A stretch of DNA of 64,000 bases from Homalodisca vitripennis. Taxonomy: Eukaryota; Arthropoda; Insecta; Hemiptera; Cicadellidae. Shown in pieces: positions 32,885-45,894 of this stretch; within the stretch, counting starts at the first letter, position 1, and each line of letters starts with the position of its first letter. The notes below the pieces were generated by a model. The model saw only the letters and a program-made list of their open reading frames with translations. It searched no databases and was not told the origin of the DNA. The stretch covers positions 65,510,001-65,574,000 of the forward strand of contig NC_060213.1 of assembly GCF_021130785.1 (NCBI RefSeq), read 5' to 3'. The translations under genes were made by a program, and so were the position numbers.

Positions 32885-33365
32885 TAAAAGAATCGTGGTG
32901 CCAATTTATCTCCTTCATAACATGCTAAAATATTTAAAACCTTATAATTACATTTAAATATTGTTGGGAGGGGGATAGTTGTTTTATCTAAATTGTTAAA
33001 TGTAAAGGTAGTATGCATAGAATCTCATTTTAAACGTCTCTTGACACATACTATTAAGTAAATTCTTTATTTGTATCTTCATCAGGTTTTTATTGTTCTT
33101 TATTGAACAACTTATGAAAATCCAAATGCTACCAAAATTAGTTGAGGACCTACCCTTCCAAAAAATAACCAAAAAAGTACCCAAATAATTTAAACGTTTA
33201 AAAACTATTTACATTTGGAAAGTATAAAAATGTTAAGCTTAGGTTGCATGCTCTCAAATCCGAAATACATGCTATTGGTGTACCAGTTGGGTATTACGTA
33301 CATTTTTTAATAACTGCCCACTACCATACTTTTTAGTTATTTAAGTTTTTTATGTGTATTTTTAA
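32885..33365. other. AT-rich non-coding stretch
   Basis: No gene seen. Confidence 0.5.
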
Positions 33366-33369
33366 AGTT

Positions 33370-33425
33370 TATGGCAGCTGAAGAAGAGGTTGGATTTCAT
33401 CCTTCAAAACGTAATGTTATACTTC
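33370..33425 (-). repeat. Repeat R9 motif
   Basis: 'GCTGAAGAAGAGGTTGGAT' followed by 'CTTCAAAACGTAATGTTAT' matches the inverted R9 segment of 58570-58625 and the plus-strand reading of 56170-56215. Confidence 0.5.
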
Positions 33426-33666
33426 TTTTAACATATAACGAGAGCAGATGTCCGACATCCTATTATCCTTTCAAATCATTCATCGTCTATAACAAATTCC
33501 AAACAAAGCGTCTTTGACATGTGGCAGTTGGTTAGAAAAGAATATTATAATAAAATGTTTCTATTTGCTAGCTTAACAAAATAACATCACAAACATTAAA
33601 AACAAGGTAATAGTTGTTTTGTGGTTATAACAAATGTTTACACAAATAGTCCGAAAACCGTCACTG

Positions 33667-33708
<42 letters not shown>
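33667..33708. repeat. (TA)n microsatellite
   Basis: About 42 bp of uninterrupted alternating TA. Confidence 0.95.
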
Positions 33709-33711
<3 letters not shown>

Positions 33712-33714
33712 ATC

Positions 33715-34840
33715 GGAAATATTCTTCAAAATAAAAATGCATCTATATCGTCTAGGAAGTATCATACCAAATTGACGATAAATCCCTCCAGAACATTTTT
33801 TGTAACCTAAATATAGGATATTGCAAACAAACAGTATTATAAAATAGTGAATAAAATATCCGTAATTGGCTTATATTAATTTATAAATCACAATGTTGCG
33901 ATGTGCTGATTCAGTGAACGACCCGCAAAACTTGCTTCGCGTATTAAAACAACAGATGAGGCCAAATACTAACATGTTATGACCTGTCAAAGTCAGCTTC
34001 CCGCTTTAACAAGGTCGACCGTGACATGTGACATTAATTGGGGAACCTCAGCAAGTTTCTTGTACAAAGTTACATTCTCTGCTGCGCTCATTATAGAAAG
34101 CCCTTCTGCAGCAGACACTTTAGACACGTATGCAGTTTTGACAAAACCTAATACCATTTGGATTGATTGTTTGAACGAGTTATGAGAGAAGATAAACCTT
34201 ATCACTGCTATAGTACCTCTGCTTTCTGTATTGGTAATTTACAAAGCCTTATAAATGCATATATTTCTAATAGTCTTTAAAAACTGAGGTGTTAAAAAGG
34301 GTTAGACTGTTTATTTATTGTAACTTATTGGCTCACATTGCTTCTTTATGGTACATACCTTCTTCATATTAGGAATAAAATTCTCTTATAAAATGGCTAA
34401 ATAAAAAAGGATTACTTAATTTCACATTCGATTTAGTAGGCCTTTCCAATAAAAAAGTAAAATAATGCAAATATATTTTTCCCTGTGGTAATATTTAGTA
34501 GAATTGAACTTATGCAAACTATTTAATTCATTTGGCACACAAAATAGTGATTTCCCAAAACTTATTTATATTTATTAGGCTTTTGGTTCATCTTTCTTGG
34601 AAAATACTAAGCCGATTGCAATTAAAGCTTTTCACATGTTACTAAATAATACTATATATTATTGTTCTTTAATCAATAAATAAAACTATAAAATATAATA
34701 ACAGGAAATATTAAACTTTTTGACAGTTAAATACATGGTTTGTTTAAATGGTACTTAAATGGTAAATTTTACACAAGTCATATATAGATTCATTTATAAC
34801 ATTGTTTGACTATTGATCCAACTTATTGTTTTTATAAGAT
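33715..34840. other. AT-rich non-coding stretch
   Basis: A patch at 33970-34190 is open on both strands in overlapping frames (68 and 70 residues) with no recognisable domain. No gene called. Confidence 0.45.
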
Positions 34841-34841
<1 letters not shown>

Positions 34842-34872
<31 letters not shown>

Positions 34873-34915
34873 ATGTGTGTATATATATATATATGTATGT
34901 AAGTATGTATGTATA
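34842..34915. repeat. (TA)n and (TATG)n microsatellite cluster
   Basis: Two (TA)n runs separated by GTATATATAATGTGTG, then a degenerate TATG/TAAG tetranucleotide run. Confidence 0.85.
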
Positions 34916-34919
34916 GATG

Positions 34920-36650
34920 AACAGTTAAACCGTTATATTTATTGATAGACAAACGATAATGCATCTAGTCGATGTTATAAATGGTGAATTAAGGGTAAAC
35001 CATTGTAAACTTGGATAAGTTAGATAAATACGGGAACATAGTGTCCGGAGTAAAATTTAAACTAATGTAACAAGCTGAACGTATGGACATAACTTACGTC
35101 AAGAATGTAAATACCTCCATAAACACCTTTCTCTTTTATTATATAACGTTATCCTTCACAAAGCGACTCGTTGATACTAGGCGTCTTCATGGCGCCTCAA
35201 ATCATCGGCTTTATATCATTATTTATTCCTCTCCTACTAAAAGAATCAAATTTAAAATAACTCTTTGATGAATAAAATAAATCAAAAACATAGTATTTTA
35301 AAGTAGGATAAATACATTTTTTTTAAATTATTGTACTATCTACCAGTGTTTTTATTTTCTGTCATAACTGTTCGTGATAAAATTTAAAGTCAAACATCTA
35401 TTGATTTTGAAAATATTATATGGTACAAATGTTTATATTCCTTAGAATTTTAGGTATTTACAGTCCATTAACTATTTATGATCACCATTACTCATCACTA
35501 AGGTATTGAATTTTTAGATAAAGATACACATCAAGCAAACAAAGAATTAAAGTAAAACATTTCCAGGACATGATTTATACTTTTAGAGACAAAATAATCA
35601 CGTCGGTTGAGGTTTTTATGTTTTATAAAATATTCTCTTACTTCATGAAAAAACAATATCTACATAAATATAATTTAGCCTTTGATAACATTTTAAAACA
35701 ACAGACTAACTCTTTGTGTGATGTATCTGAGAATATTACAACATAAAGCTAACTGGAGCGGAAACAACACTAGTACATGCTATACTTTACTCTTGCTATA
35801 CAAAGAGACAGACTTCAACTGATTTGAACCGGCACTCCCTCTTCGAGTTTTGCTTTAATGAAATACATATTTAACCTTACAAAAGAAAAGATGCTTAAAA
35901 TTTTGCAAAGGACGTCTTCTTTACTGGCCCTCAAACATTTGCCTGCCTTTAACATTTAACGCATCTTCAATCAAAGGGAACGTAATTTTTAGATGCTTCT
36001 GCAGTCTCTCTACCTTTTTATTCCAAATATTTATTCTTCAAATATTTCACTCTATACAATCTAACTATTCCAAACAGTTTCTCTACAAAAATCTGTTTAA
36101 AGCAAACTTTTACCAACGAAAATTTTCCAAGAACAATATTCTTATTATACAATAAATTTGGGGAGGCTATGATATAACAGTATAGTACACTATGAATTAA
36201 AAGGTGTTAAATGATTTAAGAAATTGCTATATTTAATGTAATAACATTCAGTCTGATAACATAATGTTAATCTGATACAAACAACTAATTATTTGATTTT
36301 ATTGGCTGAGTATTCAACTAAGCCTGTCCTTCCAGTTTCTGATAAACTAAATCCAATAACTCCAATTTCTGCACGATAACAGTGGAACGAGTTGACCTAA
36401 AGGATTGAAATTTGATTTACATCTGTAACTCTACTGCATTTACGTCGCTATTATAATGGTAAACATCGGTTCATTGGGAGTAAGTAGTAATGTCTGTTAA
36501 CAAAAAAGTTACTTTCTTGGTTATCCAATAAGGGTAACCAAGTTGGCAACCGGAAAACACAGAATAAACAAATAATCAAAGTGTGTAGATTTTCAAATAC
36601 ATTATATATGGGATGAATTTACTCAATTCGATCGGTTTTTTTCATACAAT
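34920..36650. other. AT-rich non-coding stretch
   Basis: No gene or tandem unit seen. Confidence 0.55.
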
Positions 36651-36656
36651 GTATAT

Positions 36657-36703
<47 letters not shown>

Positions 36704-36730
36704 CAGTGTAATATGTATGTATATATATAA
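36651..36730. repeat. (TA)n microsatellite
   Basis: About 50 bp of TA with one phase break, followed by a short second run near 36720. Confidence 0.95.
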
Positions 36731-36734
36731 TGTT

Positions 36735-37060
36735 TTTGACTGAGTTTACTAATTACAATGGCATAAGCGGAACATGTATCACATTCATAGAGTTTAAAAG
36801 TCTCTATTAAGTGGCTTTCTTCTTTGTTTGTTCAGTGTAAATATTTAATCAAATTTAAAATGTATATTTGTTCGTCTCTTTGTATTTTTTACCCAAAACA
36901 TAATTATTTCTAAAATTATATCAGAACACTACAATTTGAACACATTTTGAGTATCCTAAAAACTTTTTTCTAATTATAAAATCTAATCTAGTTTTTAATA
37001 ATTATTTTTAATTATTAGTAAAGTTAACAGGAAGTATGAGATAACAGTTATTTTCATATC
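36735..37060. other. AT-rich non-coding stretch
   Basis: No gene seen. Confidence 0.5.
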
Positions 37061-37064
37061 TAAT

Positions 37065-37300
37065 TTATATCTTTCTGATCGGACTTCCATTCCTGGAATG
37101 AAATTTAATTCAGAGAAGTCCGGAGGATACCTTGTGAGTAGGCGCGCTGTGGCGTCAGCAAAGGAGCGGAAAAGCTTGTAATTCAATAGCTTGGTTATCG
37201 CAAAGCCCGTTATTGAGTGAGACTGTCTAAAGCGTATTGCGTCGGTAAAAAGCTTCAGAACCGAATCTACCAACCTGTCTCACAAGTGCTTTTGTTACAG
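37065..37300 (+). repeat. Dispersed repeat R8, copy 2
   Basis: Partner of 21555-21782. The minus-strand frame (36995-37273) is open through the whole repeat, as in copy 1, with about nine amino-acid differences across sixty. Differences at the DNA level cluster in the segment around the GGCGCGCTGTGGCGTC block. Confidence 0.85.
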
Positions 37301-37304
37301 TGTT

Positions 37305-39715
37305 TTGCGTTATTTTACAAACCATATTGTCTGTATAAATGAATACCAACTAGTGTTTGAATTTTATACTTAGTAATGTTGTTAATGTCTGGTAATATTT
37401 CAAATAGGTGAAATGTTTTACTATTCTTCCATTGCAAAATAGAGTGTACTAGACCATTAACTGTAAATAATATTTTCATATTTAAAAAAATAATAAACTA
37501 CGTACCATTACAGCAGTAAAAAACCAATCAATAACTTTTAATAAACGTATCTACCAAGAGATAGTGTAGGTATGTGGATAAAAATTGGGGAATTGTGTTT
37601 TTCATAGATTTCCACAAATGTTACCACAAAGCGAGAAGAATGAAATAATTAGGAAGAACAAGAAAGACAGGATAACATTAGACACCTTTTTCCGACTCCT
37701 TAGAAATCCATGCTTCCGAAAATACATTTTTGAAAAGTATTTACAAATACAATTAAAATTGTAGTAAGGCAGAATTTGAGATAAAATTGACCAATCAAAC
37801 CTAACCAATTCAATAATTCACACTAAAATATAAACTGACAGCAACTCGAATTTAGCTTATTGCTATTTCTTTGAGAATATAGCCTTGCCTGTAGAGGCAC
37901 CGGACTCTATGATTGGTTTGTATAACATATTTTGTAAGGTGTTATTTGTACCGAATCTAATATAAAATACAGCAAAATAAAACAGTATGTATTAGAAAGT
38001 CCATTATAATGGTCCATTTGCGGTTGGCCAAGTGCGTACAATAAAGGTTCCATGCCAAACGGTTTGCCAACGCACATAAACATGTGTCTCAGATGGCAAT
38101 TCCCTAATGTGCAGTTCATCCACTCTCAGGAATTCAACCCCTTTCTTCTTCGGGAATTACAGTTAAACATGTTAAAATTTGTGGATTTCAAGCGCTTGTA
38201 GGACATTGGAACCCATGCAACTCGTCCTAGGCGTATATGAAGAACAATATTTCATAAAGAAAAATCTTTGAACGTTTGTAAATTCTCGTACATCCTCAAT
38301 GCACCATATCCGATCTGTGTGATGTGTCTTGAGGTAGGGTCAAAATTATAGCTAAGGTTTTGTTGAACGTTACTATCTTACCCTTCTGTACTTATTGGCC
38401 CTATGAGTTTTGTCTTTCATTCCTCAATTTACTAAACTTAATGATCTAAAGTCCTGATTTATGAGTTTATACAATGTTTTCAATTTATTTTTATGAAAAC
38501 GAAACCATCGTTGCATCCAACATTATTTTTAATCACGATACTGAAGTGGTTGATTATACAAGAAAATTATATAGACATGTATTGCTCCATTCTATTAATT
38601 ATCCAGCAGGTTTTCACTTGTTAAATTATAACTGATAGCGTTTCAGGACAATATACAGTGTTTGTCTCTTAAAAAACCATATCTCTTTCAAATTCAAACT
38701 CTGAATAAAGATTTTAGTACGTTACTAATTTTATCCAAAATCAAACCAATTTCTTCACAGATTACCCTTGATGGTGATATAGTACGATGTTAATGTATTA
38801 ATAATATTCCGAGTTTAATGGACGCTGTACTAGAGTGTAAAACAGCCCTTTTATATTTGAATAAACACCAATAATAAGTTCACTTTTGAAAAAACGCTTC
38901 TTTTACTAAACCTTGAAGAAATTAGATAATATCCAATGCACAATATACATGTATTTTATATATTTTTACAATGTATCTCTATACCTCCCCGTAGTTAAAA
39001 TTTAAGGAAGCTTTGATATTCTATAAAGGGTTCTTTAAAATTAAAACCATTTAGAAGCCTGTACAGGGTAAGGACTTGATTCATGTTGTACAATTTTTTA
39101 TTCCTTCAGATGTGTACTATTGCTATCCTGCGTACTCTAACAGTATCTCAAGGGGAGGGGCCTTATAGGATCTAGAGATTACAGAACACCGCCATCATAC
39201 GACCTGCTTTCGGGATGCAGCAAATCTCCTTCTCATGGAATCCTTATGCAGGACATGGATGTAATTGACTGTGACTAGAATATTTACAACCAGAGGAATG
39301 AAATTAAATGTATTGTTCCTTTCACTTCAAACAAGATAGGTACAATAATTGGTTATATGACTCTATTATAGCAAGAAAAAAAGTGTAACCGATTTTGTCT
39401 ATTTTTCGTACATTATTTATTTAATTAAAAATTGATTTTCTTAAAGTTTACGCATAATTTTTATTGGCTTATTTTACATCATTATCTTAAGGAATTAATT
39501 TTTTACAAGTTTTGTCAAAGAATTTTACGTGTTTGATACACATTTAACAAAGTTAATCTACTTGAAACCTAAATGAAACTTGTTTTTGGACACCTAATTT
39601 TAAGTATTTCTTCAGATATCTTAAAAATTACTGCAGCTAGAGGTCTGATACTTATTTTATTCAATTTTTCAGTTCCATTTGCATAATATACATTACATTT
39701 TACGTCCTTGTTAAC
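37305..39715. other. Mostly AT-rich non-coding stretch
   Basis: No gene. Patches at 37870-38120 and 39120-39260 are less AT-rich and unassigned. Confidence 0.5.
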
Positions 39716-39721
39716 GCCCAA

Positions 39722-39905
39722 AATAATTTAATAGGGCTCCCTTTTAACGGTGGCACTGAAATCTGGGTGAAATCTTTCACCCTGTATAGCTCGGTAACTA
39801 AGCGTTTCTGGACCTACGTGTATATGAACTTTTTTCATTATTTTCACCGTAAGAACAAGTCCTGACAGTTTCTCCGTTTCTTCATGGGACACCCTGTATA
39901 TGAAT
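39722..39905 (-). mobile_element. Interspersed 'cagggtgtccc' insect repeat
   Basis: On the minus strand it runs TATACAGGGTGTCCCATGAA, then GTTCATATACACGTAGGTCC, AAACGCTTAGTTACCGAGC, TATACAGGGTGAAAGATTTC and TTAAAAGGGAGCCC. This order (TACAGGGTGTCCC; AAGTTCATAT..ACAT.GGTCC; ACGCTT.GTTTCCGAG; TACAGGGTG) resembles a repeat I recall as common in insect genomes. CAGGGTG occurs twice, 140 nt apart, in direct orientation. The frame 39728-39976 is part of it and has no known domain. The class of element is uncertain. Confidence 0.6.
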
Positions 39906-39909
39906 CTAT

Positions 39910-40590
39910 TTAATTTACAATAATGGTAATAGACATTTCCATCTTGAATAAGATTTAAATGAAAATTGGTACACAATGCTTATCTCTTAGTACTAACAAT
40001 TCTTAGTTTTACTATGATAATATTTTGATGTACCTTCAACATACTCCTAGGAAGGAACTATACATTTCGAGGTACTTGTTTGAGATGGAGACATCCATGT
40101 TGTACGAGCAAACGCTCAGTGCTTAAGAAATTTGCGACTGGCCATGTAAAAACGTTAACAATTATTACAATGTTTTTGTTAATTAATTAGGAGCAAAATA
40201 TAATAAGGCTTTCAAATAGAGAAGGTGACCTCGTTATCTGAGTGAGTGACTCCATTATCGGGTGGAGGTTGCCCTGCGCAACACATTTATGGCAAAGAAT
40301 TCTACTTTCTCAGGTTCAACTTTAAAGATTACGTGTACAATGACTTACTAGAATAATTACTGCATTGCCAGTCTGATAGTAGTTTTAAATTTTTTTTTTA
40401 ATAGATTAAAAAGGTAACTTATTATTCTTGTTTTAATACAGTTTTTAATTACTATAAGCTAGAGAGAGTTTGTCTGTAAAACAGTAACTGAGATACTCTC
40501 AAAATAAAAGAATGCATTTTATTCTTTCACTCACTTATAACCGTCATCTGAATGCTTTATAATTAAAGACCAAGCTCACATTTTAATATT
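39910..40590. other. AT-rich non-coding stretch
   Basis: No gene seen. Confidence 0.5.
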
Positions 40591-40599
40591 AAACTGCAT

Positions 40600-40900
40600 T
40601 GAGTTTAACAACTAAACGCTAAAAATTCTATTTAAGGAGTTCATATTTCCGTTCTATTTTGCTATGCTGTTGTTCATAATCACCTATTCCGTTACCTTTT
40701 GCAGTGGACTCTCATAACTTATTACCTATACTTATTATTTAATATCAAATTTTATATGATACCTATTTTGTTACTTTATGTAGATTTTTCATCTGATTGT
40801 TTTAATTTTATTTTCCGCTGTATTCTACTATCTATGCTTGTCTTTGTAAATTGGCTGCTGCCGTTGGAAAATAAAATATAAATATATATATATATAAATA
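40600..40900 (+). mobile_element. Possible LINE 3' UTR and tail
   Basis: A pyrimidine/AT-rich plus-strand segment ends in GCCGTTGGAAAATAAAATAT and a (TA)n run. The same GTTGGAAATAAA signature ends the LINE at 2210-2250. No coding part is visible, so this rests on the tail motif. Confidence 0.4.
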
Positions 40901-40964
40901 TAACTGTTTTCCTTCAGGAATTATACGTATAATTTACACCTCGTCCTGTAGTAGGCCTAACTTC

Positions 40965-41280
40965 TCCACTTTGTCGACTGTAGTTGGTAGTGTTTGGATG
41001 ACAAACAAGGGCTGGGCCACAGGTCCCTCCTCCCCCTGCCACACCCACAATAACTAGCCACCACAACGCTCAAGTTTGGTACAAAGTTAACACTGCCGTC
41101 AACATGTGTTTGGTTTCTACTGCCTCATCCATATGCTGGCGCTAATGCTAGTGGGATGAGCAAACTAGCTTGTAGCCTTAAACTAATAATCCTGTTCAAT
41201 AAGGCAACAGCGTATGACAGTCAGTTGCTGTCTGGGGTGGAAGGTGACAACTGAAGCGGACATTTTGTTAACTGCTGATA
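40965..41280. other. GC-richer unassigned patch
   Basis: About 300 bp with clearly higher GC than its surroundings, containing CTCCTCCCCCTGCCACACCC and an imperfect inverted pair CTAATGCTAGTG / CAAACTAGCTTG. It holds no open frame and no partner in the window. It could be a regulatory region or an unrecognised repeat. Confidence 0.3.
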
Positions 41281-41284
41281 CAGA

Positions 41285-42000
41285 CAATATGTCTCAGTAC
41301 TGACTAAATTAATCTGCTTATAGATCAGTTTTATTTGAAAAAAACAAATTATATATAAATTTACAACAAATATTAGTTACATTTCTTGAACGAAAACATC
41401 TTTGTTAAATTGTTATAAATTTTCATGTACCTATGTACACTTCTTCAGATAAACGTATGTATATTTACAATATATACATGTTTCTAATGGTCTGAAGTCT
41501 GGTTGTGAACAAGATAACAAATGCATATCAGTGCAGACCAACCAATCTACATATACCTAGCCAATTTCCTCCTTCGTTTACAATAATTATGTAAAGCATG
41601 TTTTTAGCCCTATTAATTATCATGTAAACTTAATTTACGATATTCAGGATCATCCCATTCAAGTATTAACCTTTAATTATTGTTGTACCTATTGATTCAA
41701 CTCTTAATTATGAAACATAATTAACACCTAGTTATTGTCATGGATAACCAGTCTTTGTCATTAAGTTCAGTTTAACTTAGGTAAATGTAATTAACATTCG
41801 ACCTTGCCTATGATATAATATATATATATCCTTTCCTTCTATTGTTTAGACATATAGAACTGGGAAATAAGATCAATTAAAAATGAAGTTTCCTCCTATA
41901 TCCGTGACTGACGGTAGGGCATCTAGTTGTCAATCTTGTATGTGTCCTTCTGGAAGCCACATACCATATGTGTTTGGAGCAGCAATACAGCATACTTTGT
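41285..42000. other. AT-rich non-coding stretch
   Basis: No gene seen; short (TA)n at 41816-41830. Confidence 0.5.
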
Positions 42001-42004
42001 AGAG

Positions 42005-42350
42005 TTGACGGCTTCTTCCAATGATGATAACTTTCTGCAATGATGTAGGCTTCTCACAATGATAATAACTTTCTATAGTGATGAGGCCTACTCATAGTGA
42101 TAATACATTTCTGCAGTGATAAGAGCTACTCCCAATGATAACAAATGTCTTTAGTGATAACTGCTACTCCCAATGAGCATACCTTCTATAGTGATAAGGG
42201 TTTCTCACAATGAAGATAACTTTCTGTAGTGATGAGAGCTTCTCCCGATGATCATAACTATCTGTAGTTATGAGAACTTCTCACAACGATCATAACTTTC
42301 TGTAGTCATGAGGTCTTTTCTAATGATTCATGACTTTCTGCAGTGATGGA
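42005..42350. repeat. Minisatellite, unit about 38-40 bp, about nine copies
   Basis: Units of the form CTTCTCACAATGATAATAAC + TTTCTGTAGTGATGAG repeat from about 42010 to 42350 with substitutions and small indels; some units are shorter (for example ATGAGCATACC...). The pattern TTTCT(G/A)(T/C)AGT(G)AT is the best-kept part. Confidence 0.88.
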
Positions 42351-42354
42351 AAAT

Positions 42355-43125
42355 TTTTTTTAGATCAAGCCGCAGTCGGCCATCTTAGTGAAGTAGTGGT
42401 ACACATTGGATTATTGAAAGCGACAGAATGTATTAATCTAGGCGTCGAGAGCCAATGTGGACTGCATAAACAAAGATGGGGTTTTTTTAAAATCAATAGA
42501 GGAATTTTTTGCAAGAAATAAATTAATCGCCAGCCACACCAGTTTTGTGGACCTCACAGTTAGAGAGAATGGAAATGGTAAAAATATTAAACTATAATTC
42601 TTTTCTCATTTTATATTTTATATAGCCCGACACATAAATAATGAACATAACAGTTATATCACCATGTCGCAACTAGATAAACGCAGTCCAAAAATAATTC
42701 AAAATAAAAACCAACTATCACCATAATTTAGTTAACACCTTTTACATTTTGATAAAATGAGAACGAAAAATGAAATGACGTTGATTTTGTTTTAAATGAG
42801 GTACAATGAAGGAAAGTGAAAACTGTATATGACTACTATACAATTGGGGTGCCATATTTATAAGTGATACCTCAGAGCCGAATGTTTGGAATACATAAAC
42901 ATATCTTTAACCCTGCACAAAGAGCCAAATATCATTTGAAATCCAAGCCAATCCATCGTATTGAACTAGTTTTTGTCTTAAAGATAGATAGAACTATATT
43001 GGACAAAATTACAATATTAGAATATGTATAAATGTAGGATTCTGTAACTTTTTCATAAACTCACAAGTAAAATTAGTTATTTTCAATGTTAACGTATTTT
43101 CAATTAGTGAGTGTTGTAGGTTTAG
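42355..43125. other. AT-rich non-coding stretch
   Basis: The 63-residue frame at 42330-42521 starts inside the minisatellite and has no recognisable domain. No gene called. Confidence 0.5.
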
Positions 43126-43129
43126 GCGT

Positions 43130-43200
43130 ACTCGCGATGATTCATGAAGTACACGAAATTCTGTACTCGCGATGATTCATGCAGTACACGAAATTCTGCA
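43130..43200. repeat. 35-bp direct duplication
   Basis: GTACTCGCGATGATTCATG followed by (A/C)AGTACACGAAATTCTG occurs twice back to back with one difference. Each unit also contains GTAC at both ends. Confidence 0.9.
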
Positions 43201-43204
43201 GACA

Positions 43205-45335
43205 AAGCCACTTAGCCATCTGGTAACAAATAAAAGCGATAGTAGGCTTTACGAATATCAATGGCAAGGATCAAAAAGAGTCATTATGAAAAGCCTTGTG
43301 ACAGGTTCGTGGTTTTGTTTTCAATAACAGCCTCCCCTACAGCCCGCCACTCTGTCGCTCCGATAGTGGGAATCAGTGGCGGGGGTATCACAGGATGTGA
43401 AGTGAGAGCGGATCAATAAGGGGTGCTTTTATGGAACAAGTTTGGCACCCTAACCCCGATATGTTGGCAACCTACATAAAGTCAACATTCTACTAGTCGT
43501 TATGAATAAAATGGTCGTTGATTCATAACGAAAGTGTTGACTCCACTTCGTCCTTCTTCGATTTATCGATTACCTCCTTAAGATTATGGTAAGGTATATG
43601 CAGTTATTTGTTTTCTTATAGACAAGAGCAAATTTTCAAGAACATAACCTTATTTCACGTAGTCGTTAGAGGAATTTACTATAAGGAAACCCCATTGTCG
43701 ATCGATATCGCCACATAAGTATTATAGGTGTCTAAATGGGAAATTATCAAAAAATATATTATCTTTATTTTTCTAATAGTATATTTTTCTATGACCAAGG
43801 ACAATAAACAATACTCTCATCGCATTCAATGGACGAGGTCAAAAGAATACGTCGCCTCCTTCAGCCAAACATTTATTTAACCATTATTTATGTGTTGCTA
43901 ATTTTCGTATCCGATTGTTGATTGTGTCAATCTGACAAATATATGATTTGAGGATAAAATTATTATTAAATAATTTAACCCTTTCGATCCTTTTACTTTC
44001 GACCCTCACCAAAATTATCGTGGCTGACAATTGATTTCCTTCTTAAGCGTAAATGCTTTGGCAATTCCACGAAAACTAGGTTCTTTGATTATGCAATCAA
44101 AATTGGCTTTGTCCTCTATAGGACGTAAAAACGTAACTATCCTTAAAATAAAGTAAAGTTGCACGCATAGTATTAAATCATTCAGCAAGTTTCAAGATTA
44201 TTAGAATATACTCTCGTAGATGGTCGGAATAATTCAAATATTATTGTAGTTAACGTCCAAACGGGTGCTGTTCTTACTTATGACAGTTTAAACTCGGGCC
44301 TCATCTGTCAACGAAGACAGCGAGCAGCTAGAGCTACGCCAGCGATGAGTGATATGTGTTTCTGTAGACAGCTGAGAATAATTGTTCTGTAGGCCAATCC
44401 TCACATGCTACTGTTTCACTTCCATAAACGACAGTCACAAGTGAATTATTTAGTTATTGTATCGATAATTGTAACAGTCAATTATTACTATAGATATTAC
44501 ATGTGTTTTATATAGGTATATTATATGCTTGGTCGTATGATTAAATTCATTTCAAAATGAAAGCACTCCATAAGTCTCTTAAGGGAATTCTTCGATGTAA
44601 CGTAATTCAATATTATGTATACAATCAGGATATATTATTGAAGTACTATGTAATAAAACACGTGGGAATTCTAAGAGAAGTCTTTGAATCCTTTGTAAAA
44701 TATTACAGATTCTGAAACAACTTTGATTAAAGGGGTCGATGCATTATATTACTTCCATTGTTTTACAATTTATTATATAGTTTCTCATTTATTTACTCCG
44801 TATGTATATGATAGCTACATAATAAACTTTCATTATATCAATGTTAGCTGTATAACATTTTAATACTAAATTATGACAATAAAAACAATTCAACATAACA
44901 ATAAAGGTAGCAAGCTTCCCACCTTGAAATTCAGTAACAAATAATGAAAGCTTAATTTAATAATAGATGTTACATTTAACACCATTAAATTTCTATAGAA
45001 ATTTTATCTATCGCCTAGTTTACTCATGGTTTTGGTATCTACACACTCCCTTGCTACCTAAAAATTAAATTATTCAGAAATGGGTCTATATATGTAAATA
45101 TCTTTCAATAACCATCACTATCAAACTATGCGGTATAATACGGGCTTTTATACAATTCATATACGAAACCTTTGGTTACAGCTAGCATTTCATAAAGACT
45201 CAAGGTTTTACTTTTTCAAACAAAGGAATATAGAAATTGCAGAGAAACGCCCGGCTTTCGTTATCGGGAAACCCTATGTTGCAAAACACGAGGTATAAAC
45301 ATTTGGGAAATCGCAACACACGTAAAATTATACAA
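43205..45335. other. Mostly AT-rich non-coding stretch
   Basis: GC-richer patches at 43320-43460 (CCGCCACT...AGTGGCGGGGG, an inverted pair) and 44290-44400 are unassigned. No gene. Confidence 0.5.
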
Positions 45336-45339
45336 TACA

Positions 45340-45560
45340 TAAAGAAGGTAGGTGACCATTGACACTGGGTTACGGCAAAGTAGGGGAAAGTTACGCACAC
45401 CCCATAAAATCAGGGATCGACGTCGGCGCTTGTTTTTACTGCCGAGTTACAACCCGTCACCCCATTTACTTAACTCCCCGGTCCGCGCTGGCTATGTATG
45501 GGGGCTACTTGTTACAGTACACATCTCCGATGCGAGGTTCAACCAATATTTTTGTGTTTC
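45340..45560. other. GC-richer unassigned patch
   Basis: Two overlapping plus-strand frames (45352-45597, 45359-45583) and one minus-strand frame cross it; none has a recognisable domain. It lies just upstream of the SINE at 45669 and could be older transposon sequence. Confidence 0.3.
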
Positions 45561-45668
45561 TCAATACGAGAGTTATGTATTAATTACACTCTTTTAAATG
45601 TCATTAATAAATATTTTACGTAATGAAGATACGTAGCATTACCGTAAGGGAGACAGAGACAGCTGGGA

Positions 45669-45890
45669 GTGCCCAAGGCCGAGCGGTCTAAGTCGTTGGA
45701 CTTTGGGTCTGAGTTAGAGATAGCGCAGGTTCAAATCCTGTCTGTGGCCGTTGCACTTTTTATCATTACAATCAACCTCGTACTGTATCGACTCTCCCCT
45801 TTATTCTGTTTGATAAGATCCTCGCACAGGCCAATGGCCCATGAGGGCGGACAGAATAAGGCTTAAAAGGGGATCGGCCTCTCCTTTAAA
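45669..45890 (+). mobile_element. tRNA-derived SINE, copy 1 (Leu/Ser-type head)
   Basis: Head 45669-45750 is type-II tRNA-like: GGCCGAGCGGTCTAAG is the classic D-arm/A-box of tRNA-Leu/Ser, and CAGGTTCAAATCCTG the T-arm/B-box about 45 nt on. The anticodon arm is TTGGA-CTTTGGG-TCTGA. The acceptor stem does not pair well, as expected for a SINE head. The body (45751-45890) contains TTTGATAAGATCCTCG and GCCCATGAGGGCGGACAG and is shared with the minus-strand copy at 11897-12042, which proves a dispersed element. The end of the body and the target duplication are not clear. A plus-strand open frame (45669-45866) is incidental. Confidence 0.82.
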
Positions 45891-45894
45891 AAAG

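Noticed and set aside
42005..42350. CRISPR-like array of ~40-bp units
   Set aside because: The whole unit is repeated with drift; there are no unique spacers between constant repeats. It is a minisatellite.
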